A stretch of 64,000 nt of DNA from Pseudoips prasinana (GCA_951640165.1 OX621252.1:18497934-18561933), one strand, 5' to 3'; shown: positions 21,973 through 32,595, numbered from the stretch's first letter. Notes: a model not told the origin generated them from the sequence alone. Program-made: numbers and translations.

Positions 21973-22700
21973 TTATTAATACATATTATTTAAAAAAAAC
22001 AACGACGTCAACCGGCCTACCAATTAATACGTTGTGAACTTCCTCCAAGTTCGCAATTACAAATAATGGCAAAGTTATTCCATTAGATAATAATATATTA
22101 TAATTAAAATAGCATAAATATGAAGGCGGGAGGTGCTTACACTGTGAAAAACTGTAACGTAATCACGTCCCGTCTCGCACTGACGTGTCGCGTCACGTCA
22201 GTCACGTTTGCCCTACAGATGATCTCCTACGGAGATTCAAACTATTAGCTGGGTCCAACATAAAATTGATTACGTGAGTTACACGTTACATTACTTCACT
22301 AAAATAAAAGAAACCTATGAAAGATAATGGTTCCTACTTTAACATAGACATAACAGTTATATGACACTAAAAACGCCTGCATATTATTTAGGTAAATTAT
22401 TTGTTAAAATACTTATTCATTATACATACCGACCAAATTTCACTGACTCCAGAGTTTACTTTACTAACAATAAAATTAAACATATAATTTAAAACAAAAC
22501 ATATTTTATTTTTTTCCGAATCATCGATTACCAAAATGGTTAGAGCTTTTTAATAAGGGATCTTATTAATTACAAGATTCTGATTTGGCACATACTACTA
22601 AATAATATTTTCTATTTTTTTTAAGAAGGACGTGTGATTAAGAATTTTTTATTTCACGTTACTAGCTCTCTAATAAATACCTATTTTAATATGATCACAC
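21973..22700. other. Unannotated; low-copy repeat at 22220-22295
   Basis: The segment TCCAACATAAAATTGATTACG and its neighbourhood recur in diverged form at 60057-60117 (TCCAACATAAAATTAATACG). A CpG-rich patch at 22155-22210 contains repeated CACGTC/GTCACG words. Otherwise no feature is recognised. Confidence 0.35.
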
Positions 22701-22704
22701 TTTT

Positions 22705-23345
22705 TTGTTTTTTTTTCGTGGGGAAATCCTTTATGGATCGTCCCGTCGCTTTCCGGCGAAGGTATGTCGGTCTCCCAGCTCAGGTTTACCGACTAAAACC
22801 CCACTGTATTCCTCAGACACCTTCAATCGAGACCATGGGATTCGCTCGCGCATTCACCGCAGTCTGGACAGGTGCTCGCCCACTTTTGAGTGAGCCTCAC
22901 TTCCATTGAGGGCATTCTTGCCCCCCTAATCAAGTGAGGCGCGCGTGGAACACGACGCGCCACCGCCTCGGGCCTATTCTGGTCGGATGGTAGACTGTTC
23001 CAAGTCCACCGCCCGCAGGCCGCTCCTCATGGAGGCCGGAGATTGGCGATATGCACGCTCTGACGCCCGGTTCTCCTGGCGCGGCTTGGGCGGGAAGACA
23101 ATCAACCACACCCATTGCAGCCTCGAGAATACGGCGCTGGGCCTCCCAAGCTGGGCATTCCACCAATGTATGAAGTGCCGTTTCAACGGGGCTACCACAA
23201 TGGTGATAACCGGGCGTCTCTTCTCGGCCTATCCGATGCAGGTACTTCCTGAAGCACCTATGATTCGAGAGTACCTGCGTAAGCCGATACGTGAGGGCGC
23301 CGTGCCTTCTCTCCAGCCATTCACTACCATCATGGAGGAATGCCC
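22705..23345 (-). mobile_element. R1-like LINE 3' end with CCHC zinc knuckle
   Basis: On the minus strand, a frame opposite about 23235-23100 reads YLHRIGREETPGYHHCG and then TALHTLVECPAWEAQRR. This is the C-terminal CCHC-type knuckle that follows the RT in R1-clade and related site-targeting retrotransposons. The frame is then broken; open frames at 22930-23166 and 23229-23465 are pieces of one protein in different phases. A T-run at 22701-22717 is the poly(A) tail of the minus-strand copy. It is severely 5'-truncated and non-functional. Confidence 0.7.
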
Positions 23346-23420
23346 CAACATGATCACACTAAGACAAGACTTGTTAAGAACTGACAACATTACTACTGTA
23401 ACCATTACCCATACGCGTTC

Positions 23421-23692
23421 ATAGGCAGATGCTCTCACCGGTCCGTAAGTGATCGGCGACGTCAAGCAACTAGGCTTGCGGTCAGTTCATGATGGGTGAC
23501 CGCCAAAGTGTTTCAATTTCTGAGCTTTTCGGAGGGCACGTTAAGCTGTCGCTCCCAGTTGTAGCCATTGGGCAAGTTAAGTTAAGCCATGTCTGAGGCT
23601 TAAGAGGCGGCTTGAGTTGTTCAAGCCGCCTATTAAGCCTACCCACACTTGACACTAGGGTAACCACTACCCATACGATAAGAAGTAAGTAG
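23421..23692 (+). repeat. 5S-rRNA-derived SINE, best 5S-like head
   Basis: The head reads GGTCCGTAAGTGATCGGCG, then CGTCAAGCAACTAGGCTTGC and GGTCAGTTCATGATGGGTG then ACCGCC. It lines up with insect 5S rRNA (GATCACCGAAGTTAAGCAAC ... GCGGTCAGTACTTGGATGGG then TGACCGCC). The body and 3' end (CACTACCCATACGATAAG) match the other copies. Confidence 0.75.
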
Positions 23693-24016
23693 TATTGTCC
23701 ATACGATAAATCAGTAACATGTAATCAAAATACATAATTCCTTTATACCTAGCACTAAAATGAAAGTTTCAAATTACCCCAGTGATTTATAAAACAAAAT
23801 AATCGTTGTGCTCCAAATACCTAGTAAGTATTAAACATCACTTAACCGGAATTTACCTTTGTAGGGCAAGTTAATTGATTGATCGCTTTTAAATATTTAT
23901 GACTTAAGTATTTCATTTCTTGAATATAATTTTACCTTTAGATTTCAGTAAAGTTATCGTTCTGCTTACTGATTGTATTTGTGTAACTATGTAAAAAATA
24001 AATAATGAGTTTTGTC
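23693..24016. other. Unannotated AT-rich stretch
   Basis: No feature recognised. Confidence 0.4.
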
Positions 24017-24185
24017 ATCATCATCGCAGCAAAAGATGTCCACTGGATCCTGTCCACAACTGCCGGTCTTGTACTATCGCATCCTGCCACTCGAGAACCG
24101 TTCCACCGCAGAGGCCTTCGCTTCTATAAGCTATATAGCTAGCCCACTGCCACTTCAGCTTTTGCGAGGCTAAAGTGGAAGTGTT
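24017..24185 (-). repeat. RTE 3'-end fragment, diverged
   Basis: Minus-strand similarity to the RTE C-terminus and tail (GCAAGCTGAAGTGGCAGTGG-like sequence at the right end, CCAGTGGACATCTTTTGCTG then GATGATGATG at the left end). Confidence 0.6.
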
Positions 24186-24536
24186 CTTCAATTAATTAAT
24201 TTATTAACTTCATATCTCTTTTTTATAGTTATGTACAGTTTATATGATTAGAATGACATTTCGTATACAATTACTGCTTTAAAATCCTACATCATAGTTC
24301 ACATTTTCTTTTAGAATCTTAAGTTTGTGATCCAATTGGGAAATATATAATAACTGTTTTAATAATCATACAACATTGTTCATCTTTGTTCATGTTTCAT
24401 TATTTATGAGACCCCCTTTAAAGCATACACTATCGGAAAAAAAGGGGTTCACAAACATTGGCGAAATTATGTAACACAAAGACAACAATTGTAAACCTGT
24501 TTACAAATAAATCTTTCAAGGATTCATAAATAAAAT
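24186..24536. other. Unannotated AT-rich stretch
   Basis: No feature recognised. Confidence 0.4.
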
Positions 24537-24783
24537 ATAAATAATATCTAGGGACAATGTCACACAGATCATTCTAGCCCCAAACTAAGCAAACCTTGTA
24601 CTATGGGTACCAGGCGACGATATACATACTTATATAGATAGATAAATACTTAAATACATAGAAAACATATATGACTCAGAAACAAATATTCGTGCTCATC
24701 ACACAAATATTTGCACTTACTGGGATTCGAACCCAGGACCACCAGCTTCGTAGGCAGGAGCACTACCAACTAGGCTACGGTGA
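24537..24783 (-). repeat. tRNA-derived SINE, family T1
   Basis: Minus-strand head CACCGTAGCCTAGTTGGTAG, B box GGTTCGAATCC, family body and tail. It is nearly identical to the copy at 5183, with an intact B box. Confidence 0.85.
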
Positions 24784-25597
24784 AAATAATCTTCTTGTGT
24801 CATGCCATATAATCTGATTTTTCATATGTGATGAAACATAATATGTCTAGTAATAAGATAATATGTTATATAAGAGGTCTCATTATTTCAGGATGTTACT
24901 CTATCAAGGAAACATTGTGATTATATACAACTTTGATTTCATCTGTTATCTTAAACTAAATATTCGAATTTAATACCTGTTGAAATAACCCTTAAAAGTC
25001 AATTTAGACTTGGCTGCGAAGCCTATAGAGACATTAATCCAAATATTATTAATTCAGTTTACAAAACTTAGCCACTTTGATTATCAAACTTTCACCGTTC
25101 GAATAACTATGAACATTTAAACACAATATAATACAGATAATCTTGTAGTGTTTTCAAGGATGTTAACGTATGTTAACGTACAACACCAAGGAAAAATAGG
25201 TCTTGAGAAATACTAGGTGTATATATAACCTGAAGCTTAGGTAGAATCTAATATCCACGTGATTAGTGACCACCTTTCCGTCTATATTTGGATACTACGG
25301 TCTGGGGGTCAGGAGGGATTATATCCTTGTTATTCGTGGAAGGTCACAATATTCCACTACAGAATCATGTAATCAATCAATAATTTACAGCAGAACATAG
25401 GCTGGTACAGTATAATATGTTAAGAGGCGCTTAGGTAACTATGTTCTGACTGACGTGGCATGTGAAATATTACATTATTGGTATACGTTACACATATCTA
25501 AAATATTATATTATTAAACGGAAAAATCCGTTTTTAAAATATTTTATTCATTTTACATGTCTACCTACAAAGGTGACATATAATGATTTCTACAATG
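24784..25597. other. Unannotated AT-rich stretch
   Basis: No gene or element recognised. Confidence 0.4.
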
Positions 25598-26156
25598 TTT
25601 AGGGTTCCGTAGCCAAATGGCAAAAACGGAACCCTTATAGATTCGTCATGTCTGTCTGTCTGTCTGTCCGTATGTCACAGCCACTTTTTTCCGAAACTAT
25701 AAGAGCTGTACTGTACACAAAAATAGAAAAATAATAATAATTTTGGGGGTTCCCCATACATAGAACTGAAACTCACAATTTTTTTTTTCATCGCACCCAT
25801 ATATGTGGGGTATCTATGGATAGGTCTTCAAAAATGATATTGAGGTTCCTAATATCATTTTTTTCTAAACTGAATAGTTTGCGCGAGAGACACTTCCAAA
25901 GTGAAAAATTGAGTGTCTCCCCCCCCCCCCCCCCCTGTAACTTCTAAAATAAGAGAATGATAAAACTAAAAAAAATATATAATGTACATGTTATTATGTA
26001 AACTAACAACGAAAATTGGTTTGAACGAGATCTAGCAAGTAGTTTTTTTAATACGTCATAAATCGTAAACCGCAATTTACCTTTCATTTAATCAACTGAA
26101 ATACTTGCTGCTGCGGAACCCTTCATGGGCGAGTCCGACTCTTGGCCGGTTTTTTT
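25598..26156 (-). repeat. GGGTTCCG dispersed repeat, copy 1
   Basis: Starts TTAGGGTTCCGTAGCCAAATG with a (TGTC)n microsatellite and ends GGGCGAGTCCGACTCTTGGC then CGGTTTTT. It contains a C-run at 25918-25936. It is inverted relative to copy 2 (27026-27618). There is no coding potential and its class is unknown; it is presumed a non-autonomous element, common in Lepidoptera. Confidence 0.7.
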
Positions 26157-26329
26157 ATTGGTCAAGTACTTTGATATGGTGTCACTCTATTTATGAAGAG
26201 TTCGAGAAGTATCTTTCTATGTCTTAGGTAATGATCTTCTAGTAACATGTGTTTAGCTATATTTTATTGTAAATTCAAATTGCTGCTCCGTAAATCCATG
26301 CTCTGCTAAGTACCGAGTTCTAAGCTATT

Positions 26330-26530
26330 GGACAGGCCAGTTAGCGTGGTTGGTAGATACTTGGCTTTCAAGCCGCAGGTCGTGGGTTCGATTCCCATCC
26401 AGGACAGATATTTGTGTGCATGAACATGTCTGATTGTCCTGAGTCTGTGTGTAATTTTATAAGTATGAATTTAGAAAAGTTGTATATGTAGAATATCAAT
26501 TTTCAGGTTTCTATAGTAGGTATAAATATT
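26330..26530 (+). repeat. tRNA-derived SINE, family T2
   Basis: Head GCGTGGTTGGTAGATACTTGG, B box GGGTTCGATTCC, then CCAGGACAGATATTTGTGTG. The tail is shorter than in the copy at 32343. The anticodon arm is not that of a functional tRNA, and the body marks it as a SINE. Confidence 0.75.
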
Positions 26531-27025
26531 ATTATTAAAGATATAATAAGATATAATTATTATTATAAAAATTCCGTGTAGCACTTTCAAATTCTGATTT
26601 TGATCAATTGAGATTCGACTTTACAACGGTTCATCACGGTCTATTACGAGACAATACTGAGCTCTACTATGGTAGCCATTATCGTGAACCAGTAGTATGA
26701 TACCTTTAGAGGTATTTGATACAGGTGGTGTTGTAAAAACCAGCATTGAGACACGATGTTATCCCAGTGGTTTTCAGGGCCACGTATAATCCACGGCTAT
26801 TACTAGGAAACGAGTTACAACTTACGATCGGCTTAATGGATTTACATGAAATGCTGATAAAAATATATTTTATATTTTGAGTTGAAAGTTCCTTAATTAA
26901 AGGAATTTTCAAGTCTTATAAGTCAAAAATAGAAAATATCAAACACTGCAATGCAAGATATTGAAGTACTTGTGTCTATATTAAATAATAAGATTAAAAA
27001 ATTGTACTAACTAGGTTTTTATAGA
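26531..27025. other. Unannotated; spacer between inverted repeats
   Basis: Lies inside the loop between GGGTTCCG copies 1 and 2. No gene recognised. Confidence 0.4.
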
Positions 27026-27618
27026 AAAAGCCGGCCAAGAGCGAGTCGGACTCGCACATGAAGGGTTCCGCAGCAGCAAATATTTCAGTTGATTAAATGA
27101 AAGCAAATTGCGGTTTATAACGTATTAAAAAAAACTACTTGCTAGATCTCATTCAACCCAATATTCGTTGTTAGTTTCTATGGTAATGTACATCATATAT
27201 TTTTTTTAGTTTTATCATTCTCTTATTTTAGAAGTTACAGGGGGGGGGGGAAGACACTCATTTTACCACTTTGGAAGTGTATCTCACGCAAACTATTCAG
27301 TTTAGACAAAAATGATATCGAACCTCAATATGATTTTTAAAGACCTATCCATAGACACCCCACATGTATGGGTAAGATGAAAAAAAAAATGTTGAGTTTC
27401 AGTTCAATGTATGGCGACCCCCCAAAAATATTGTTCTTTTTCTATTTTTGTGTTAAAATCTTAATGCGGTTCACAGAATACACCTACTTACCAAGTTTCA
27501 GCAGTACAGCTCTTATAGTTTCGGAAAAAAATGGCTGTGACATACGGACGGACAGACAGACAGACATGACGAATCTATAAGGGTTCCGCTTTTTGCCATT
27601 TGGCTACGGAACCCTAAA
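27026..27618 (+). repeat. GGGTTCCG dispersed repeat, copy 2
   Basis: Begins AAAAGCCGGCCAAGAGCGAG and ends GGCTACGGAACCCTAAAAA. It has a G-run at 27240-27250 corresponding to the C-run of copy 1, and the (GACA)n microsatellite near the end. A 70-codon open frame in it is not a gene. Confidence 0.7.
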
Positions 27619-28335
27619 AATTACCTATTAATTTGGGAATTATGATAGTACATCATTCCTAAATATTCGAGATCCTATAAGGAGAGCATGACCGATAAAA
27701 ATAAGTCATAATGTTCATCATGTTACTCGCGCTCATTTGTTTCTCATTCCCTGACACGTGTATTATAGACAATGTGATGGTGACTTCCTTCAAGACAATT
27801 CATGACACCAAGACTATTCAAATTTTAATTTTAAATTGCTGGCAAAAGAAATTTGCCGGGTAAAAGAAAAAATATTGTCAGAAATTTATAACATCCCATT
27901 TTTTTGCTGGATGTTAAAAACGTACTTTCTTCTCCTTAATAACATTAGTTTGATTTGAAGTGGAAAACCTTCTTATATAAATCGCAGTTAATCCCCGAAG
28001 CGCTTAATGTTTCGAGACGGAATTATGCATAGCCCAAGGGATTAGCGGGTTGTCATCCCGTGTCGGCCCGCCAGATCATTTTCATGGTCGAATGTGCGGA
28101 CAAATAGTACCCACCCGACGACTTTATCCTAATGGCTTTTGTTAATATTGCGTTTCAGGGTTAACAGGAAGCGTGTATGTTTATTTTAGTCACATGTTTA
28201 AGCAAAGTAAGTAAAACACTTTATTGTACACTATTATTTACTCTTAATCTAGACACATAAGTACGATATAAATTGTTATCAATCAAATCGAAATCAAAAT
28301 TCTCTTTGTGAAGAGAAAATAAAACAATTTTGATT
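27619..28335. other. Unannotated stretch
   Basis: No feature recognised. A GC-richer patch at about 27990-28120 is unexplained. Confidence 0.35.
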
Positions 28336-28343
28336 TTTATTTG

Positions 28344-28549
28344 ATTTTTTATATACTGTAGACACGGGTCTCATCGCGATAAATATTTAGGTAAATCATT
28401 ACCTTGTTTACCCGACGTTTCGGCATGGATTGCACCAGCCGTGGTCACGGGTCGACTGGTGTGGCTCGGCAGCGTCGTCTCCGTGTAGCTCGGGTATCGG
28501 TATCTACCCTCGCATGGTCTTGATATTTTTTATTTTCCTTTACGAAACT
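28344..28549 (-). repeat. PLE pseudo-LTR, left copy
   Basis: Direct repeat identical to 30963-31168. The last residues of the PLE protein are encoded inside it. On the minus strand, 28411-28440 contains GCCGAAACGTCGGG preceded by CTGGTGCA, which resembles the conserved core of the hammerhead ribozymes reported in PLE repeats. Confidence 0.9.
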
Positions 28550-30964
28550 GTCGGTACACACGACACTAATGACATCAGCGCCCGGGCGCACTACGTTGGT
28601 TACGCGACGATGGCACTTCGTTATTACAGGATTCCAAGATGGTGAGAGGCGGTATCCGTCTTCCCGGTTGAAATTGATATGTTTCTTTATTTCAACCGCT
28701 TCACGTACTATTCTGGAGTAATAGTGACGATCGGTGGAGAGGACCTGTGGCTTGTGTAAATTTGTAATCCAGTGTTGGGATCCTGTGTCGACTACGTGCT
28801 CAGCTATTGCTGATTTATTAACCTGTCGGTTCCTGACAGCTGCGATATGTTCTTTAGCCCTTTCGGCAATGGATCTTTTAGTTTGGCCGATATAAAACAT
28901 ACCGCAGTTGCACTCAAACCTGTAGACGCCCGGTGTTTGAAGAGGAATAACATCCTTCGGTGTACGCAGCTGGTTGGAGACTTTGGAGATCGGACTATAT
29001 ACAGTCTTGATGGAGTATTTCTTTAGTACTGATCCAACTTTATCCGTTACTCCTTTCACGTAAGGTAAAAACGCTGGTGCTCTGCTTACTTCCGGCTGCT
29101 TCTCCCTCCTCTTCGTCCGTTTAATGCCCCCCCTGTAGCCGTTTTGCCTAAGTACCTCCTGAACGTGTGTGAGCTCACTTTCTAAACATTCAGGGTCGCA
29201 TATGTCATACGCTCTGTTTGTTAACGAGGCAACTACGGATAACAGGTGTCGCGGATGGTGATGAGAGTGGGCGTGTAGATATCTGTCTGTGTGTGTGGGC
29301 TTTCTGTATACCGTGTGTGTAAGGGAACCATTTTCTCTCACCCTCAATTTCACATCGAGGAAAGGCAACGATCTCTCTACCTCCATTTCATAAGTGAACC
29401 TGATGTTAGGGTGCGCGGAGTTCAAGATAGTGGTCAATTGTTCTACTTCCGATGTGCTACCTTTCATGATACAGAAGATATCGTCGACGTATCGTTTCCA
29501 TACCTTCACGTGGACCAAATGTTGTGCAATAATATTTTCAAAATGTTCCATCCAGATATTGGCCATTACCGGCGCCACAGGGCTGCCCATAGCCACTCCG
29601 TCAATCTGGAGGTAATATTGTCCTTGGTATAAAAAGTAGTTACATTCTAGGCAGTTCTTCAGTAGAACTATGTACTCACTTGGTATGTTATTAGCTGCCA
29701 GTTTCCTGCCGATGACCTCAAGGCAGTCTTTGATGGGAACGTTGGTAAAAAGTGACTGAACGTCAAAACTCACCATCACCTCGTCAGGTTCCACTCTCAT
29801 GCTCTTGATGATGTCAACAAAATGGCGAGAGTCTTTCACAAACGATTCAGTTTTACCTACTAATGGCTGCAGTACCTGAGTGATGTGTTTCGCTAGATCA
29901 TAAGTGGGCGAATTGATCTGACTTACAATCGGGCGCAATGGTACATTTTCTTTATGAACCTTTGGCAAACCATATAGTTTTGGTGGCTGAGCGCTTTTAG
30001 GTCTGAAGAGGCGTTCGAAAACATCGTCCGTGAAGAGCTCCTCGTGTTCCTTAATCAGTGCACGTATACGTTTAGTGACTCTGGCGATAGGATTAAACGA
30101 CACTTGTTTATAAATAGCCGTGTCTTTGAGTAGACTCCGCATTTTGCTGTCGTAGTCACTAGAACTCATCACTACGGTGGCGTTACCTTTGTCCGCCTTA
30201 AGCACTAAGATTTCCGTGTTGTCACGCAGCCTTTTTAGTGCTTGACGCTCTTCCGTAGTAATGTTCTGTTTAGGCGACTTAGCTTTTCGCAATATTACTG
30301 CCACATCTTGTCTAAGCGTGTCCGCATCGGTAGACGGTACTTTGTTTCGTAATATAGCTTCTTCGACGGCACTTATGACGTTTTCATACGGAATTCGTTT
30401 CGGTGTTATTGCATAATTTAACCCTTTCGCTAGTATATTTTTGGTGGTGTTATCAAGCGTTACATTCGATAAATTGATTACGGTGTCTATGTGTGTAAGT
30501 GGTCTGTGCTGATTCCACCTGTCTCGGCGACTAACCAGTTTGTCGTATTTTGCGTCGTGTTTAACACTACACAGTTGTCGAATACGATCCGCCTGGTAAT
30601 ACGACACGCGATCACATAGATCGAAATCACTAGCCGAAAACACTGCACTGCACTCCGTATGCAACCCGTATAATTCGCACTGCACACTATTTAAGCTGTA
30701 CCTACAGTTTCGTATTAATTGTCTCAGAAGGCGAACGCTTGCCTTCTTTAGAATTCCCTCGGAATGTGGAATATTATTGCGCGGTTTGATACGCACTCCC
30801 GTAGGTATTAGCTCAGAGTCGCGACATTTTATTAGAAACGTTAACGATGTTTCTAAACGCACACGTTTTATCCGAAGGAATTCTAGATGTTTAGTCTTTT
30901 TAACATATTCCGGCCCGTAGCGGTTTGTTATTAATGTTTTTAAACTTTCGCGATTTGTACACAT
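28445..30964 (-). CDS. Penelope-like reverse transcriptase with GIY-YIG endonuclease
   Basis: A single 839-residue protein that would nick the target and copy the element's RNA. The N-terminal region (1-250) is followed by a conserved block near LVLKADKGNATVVM (253-266), YGLPKVHK (331-338), RT motif A VSFDVQSLFTNVP with catalytic Asp401, GVAMGSPVAPVMAN (456-469) and motif C RYVDD (491-495). The FLDV block lies at 535-538. The C-terminal GIY-YIG nuclease starts GVYRFECNCGMFYIGQT (679-695), followed by an Arg (697, 702) and an EH pair at 705-706. A stop codon lies just upstream of the Met, supporting this start at the edge of the right repeat. Length and domain order are normal for endonuclease-positive PLEs. 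All visible catalytic residues are present. It is antisense to the host gene. Confidence 0.9.
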   Translation of the reverse strand: MCTNRESLKTLITNRYGPEYVKKTKHLEFLRIKRVRLETSLTFLIKCRDSELIPTGVRIKPRNNIPHSEGILKKASVRLLRQLIRNCRYSLNSVQCELYGLHTECSAVFSASDFDLCDRVSYYQADRIRQLCSVKHDAKYDKLVSRRDRWNQHRPLTHIDTVINLSNVTLDNTTKNILAKGLNYAITPKRIPYENVISAVEEAILRNKVPSTDADTLRQDVAVILRKAKSPKQNITTEERQALKRLRDNTEILVLKADKGNATVVMSSSDYDSKMRSLLKDTAIYKQVSFNPIARVTKRIRALIKEHEELFTDDVFERLFRPKSAQPPKLYGLPKVHKENVPLRPIVSQINSPTYDLAKHITQVLQPLVGKTESFVKDSRHFVDIIKSMRVEPDEVMVSFDVQSLFTNVPIKDCLEVIGRKLAANNIPSEYIVLLKNCLECNYFLYQGQYYLQIDGVAMGSPVAPVMANIWMEHFENIIAQHLVHVKVWKRYVDDIFCIMKGSTSEVEQLTTILNSAHPNIRFTYEMEVERSLPFLDVKLRVRENGSLTHTVYRKPTHTDRYLHAHSHHHPRHLLSVVASLTNRAYDICDPECLESELTHVQEVLRQNGYRGGIKRTKRREKQPEVSRAPAFLPYVKGVTDKVGSVLKKYSIKTVYSPISKVSNQLRTPKDVIPLQTPGVYRFECNCGMFYIGQTKRSIAERAKEHIAAVRNRQVNKSAIAEHVVDTGSQHWITNLHKPQVLSTDRHYYSRIVREAVEIKKHINFNREDGYRLSPSWNPVITKCHRRVTNVVRPGADVISVVCTDSFVKENKKYQDHARVDTDTRATRRRRCRATPVDP

Positions 30965-31168
30965 TTTTTATATACTGTAGACACGGGTCTCATCGCGATA
31001 AATATTTAGGTAAATCATTACCTTGTTTACCCGACGTTTCGGCATGGATTGCACCAGCCGTGGTCACGGGTCGACTGGTGTGGCTCGGCAGCGTCGTCTC
31101 CGTGTAGCTCGGGTATCGGTATCTACCCTCGCATGGTCTTGATATTTTTTATTTTCCTTTACGAAACT
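30963..31168 (-). repeat. PLE pseudo-LTR, right copy (upstream of the ORF)
   Basis: Identical to 28344-28549. As the upstream copy it should hold the promoter or 5' UTR and the ribozyme-like core. Confidence 0.9.
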
Positions 31169-31225
31169 TTATTTGATTGGTTAGGTAGCTATATGACCGG
31201 TATAACTGCGACGTGTATAGAGTAA

Positions 31226-31650
31226 TAAAGAAATAATGAAATTTATTCAGCACTTGGGTATTTACATACACTTGTACTTGTCAAGCTCACAGTGCAATAC
31301 GTAAACACAGTTTAAAAACAGTAATTAAAGCAACAAACTATTTTGAATTAGTCGGTCCGTGCGGTCTATTTCGTCACATATATTTTTAATATTCATAAAT
31401 AAATCTTAAATAGCAAGTTACTAAGCTATTATTGTAACATTTAGCAATAGAATATAAAAATTAGAGAATTGTAAACAACGAGCAGTTGGCTAGCGCAAAA
31501 GGCCTTCAACCAGTAGCTTAATTTAAGTGACTAATACCTGAGGGCACCCTTATGGGGTTCGGGCCACAGCTCAGGCGACCGCTGAAGTAAAAAGATGGAA
31601 TTCGAAATGGGGGTCAGATCATTTGCTCGGGATCACCGATCACATGTTAA
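31226..31650 (-). repeat. Dispersed repeat U (unclassified retroelement end)
   Basis: Starts ATGAAATTTATTCAGCACTT and runs to AATGGGGGTCAGATCATTTGC. Copies are at 38353-38640 and 54417-55225. Read on the minus strand the end reads GAATAAATTTCATTATTTC, like a polyadenylation signal, so it may be the 3' end or LTR of a minus-strand retroelement. No protein is recognised. Confidence 0.55.
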
Positions 31651-32286
31651 GGGGGAACGCGATCCTCGCCACTGAGGATCCTACCCTAGCTAGCCTGCGG
31701 CTATCTCATTCTCGATTTTTTTTTAATAACCTTTTTACATTTTTTTTTTTTTTTTTTTTTAATTGTGATTAGCTGGTATACGGGCTAAAACACGCACAGA
31801 ACCGATGACTTCTAGTTAATCACAATAACTGTGAGGTAATAAACAATAACATTTCATTTCACTCAAGCTATTAAAATAACCTCTTGCAAGATGAAAAAAC
31901 GGTGGGTGCATCCGCGCTCATTTTCAAAATTAACAAGTCACACGAAATCGACTAAAGACGACGACTGTATGAGAAAAGTACTGTATGAGTACCCCAACAG
32001 CAGTTCGACCAGTTACCGCAAGCAGCACCCGTTCACGAGTATGACGTGAGGGCCAGCCATCGCCTCCCTCCTAGTAGACAAACGAAGAAAAAGGGAATCT
32101 GTGTAGATTGATGAAATGATGGTTTTGTTTTTTACTGATTCTTAAATATGTCATAGGTATATTTACGAGAAATACAATCAGAAGCTAAGATCGTTACAGG
32201 ACCATTTTATTAAATCCTATTAAATCTTACTACTGTTTCCTTTTAACGTAATATAGGTACTTGGAGCAGCTTTATATCAAGCTTAA
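31651..32286. other. Unannotated; T-run
   Basis: A run of about 19 T at 31742-31760 may be the tail of a minus-strand retrocopy, but no body is identified. Otherwise nothing is recognised. Confidence 0.35.
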
Positions 32287-32595
32287 AATAATAATAGTAA
32301 TATTCTGGAACATTATTCACACACGGCCATCTGATTCCAAACTAAGCAGAGCATGATTCGCGGTTCGCTTGGTTGGTAAATTTGCCTTTCACGCCGCAGG
32401 TCCTGGGCTCGATTCCTACCCAGGACAGATATTTGTGTGCATGAACGTGTCTGTTTGTCCTGGGTCCGAGTGTAATTATCTCTATAAGCATATATTTACA
32501 AAACCAAAGTAGTAGATGTAATATATCGGTTATGTGGTTTACATAGTACACACCCTGCTTAGTTTGGGATCAGATGGCCGTGTGTGAATAATCTC
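32287..32595 (+). repeat. SINE T2 with its own tail inverted at its head
   Basis: The plus-strand T2 copy (32343-32595) has head GGTTCGCTTGGTTGGTAAATT, B-box-like GGGCTCGATTCC and tail TTTGGGATCAGATGGCCGTG then TGTGAATAAT. Immediately upstream (32300-32345) is the complement of the same tail (ATTATTCACACACGGCCATC then TGATTCCAAACTAAGC). The insertion is thus bounded by inverted copies of its tail. Confidence 0.7.

Larger units (their letters stand above)
28336..31177 (-). mobile_element. Penelope-like element (PLE), structurally complete
   Basis: The element encodes RT plus GIY-YIG on the minus strand between two direct repeats of 206 bp (28344-28549 and 30963-31168), identical over their length. 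The 10-bp target duplication TTTATTTGAT lies at 28336-28345 and 31168-31177. Terminal direct repeats (pseudo-LTRs) are typical of PLEs. Identical repeats and an uninterrupted ORF suggest a recent insertion. It sits in the 29-kb intron of the Ig receptor, antisense to it. Confidence 0.9.

Noticed and set aside
22945..23424. 159-residue plus-strand open frame
   Set aside because: It is the antisense of the R1-like LINE C-terminus; the CCHC knuckle is on the minus strand.
23421..23500. Possible 5S rRNA gene or pseudogene
   Set aside because: Only the internal control region is 5S-like, and it is attached to a constant SINE body in seven dispersed copies. It is not a 5S gene.
28336..31177. LTR retrotransposon reading of the element with direct repeats
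   Set aside because: No gag, protease or integrase. The protein has YVDD plus GIY-YIG in the Penelope order, and the repeats are PLE pseudo-LTRs.
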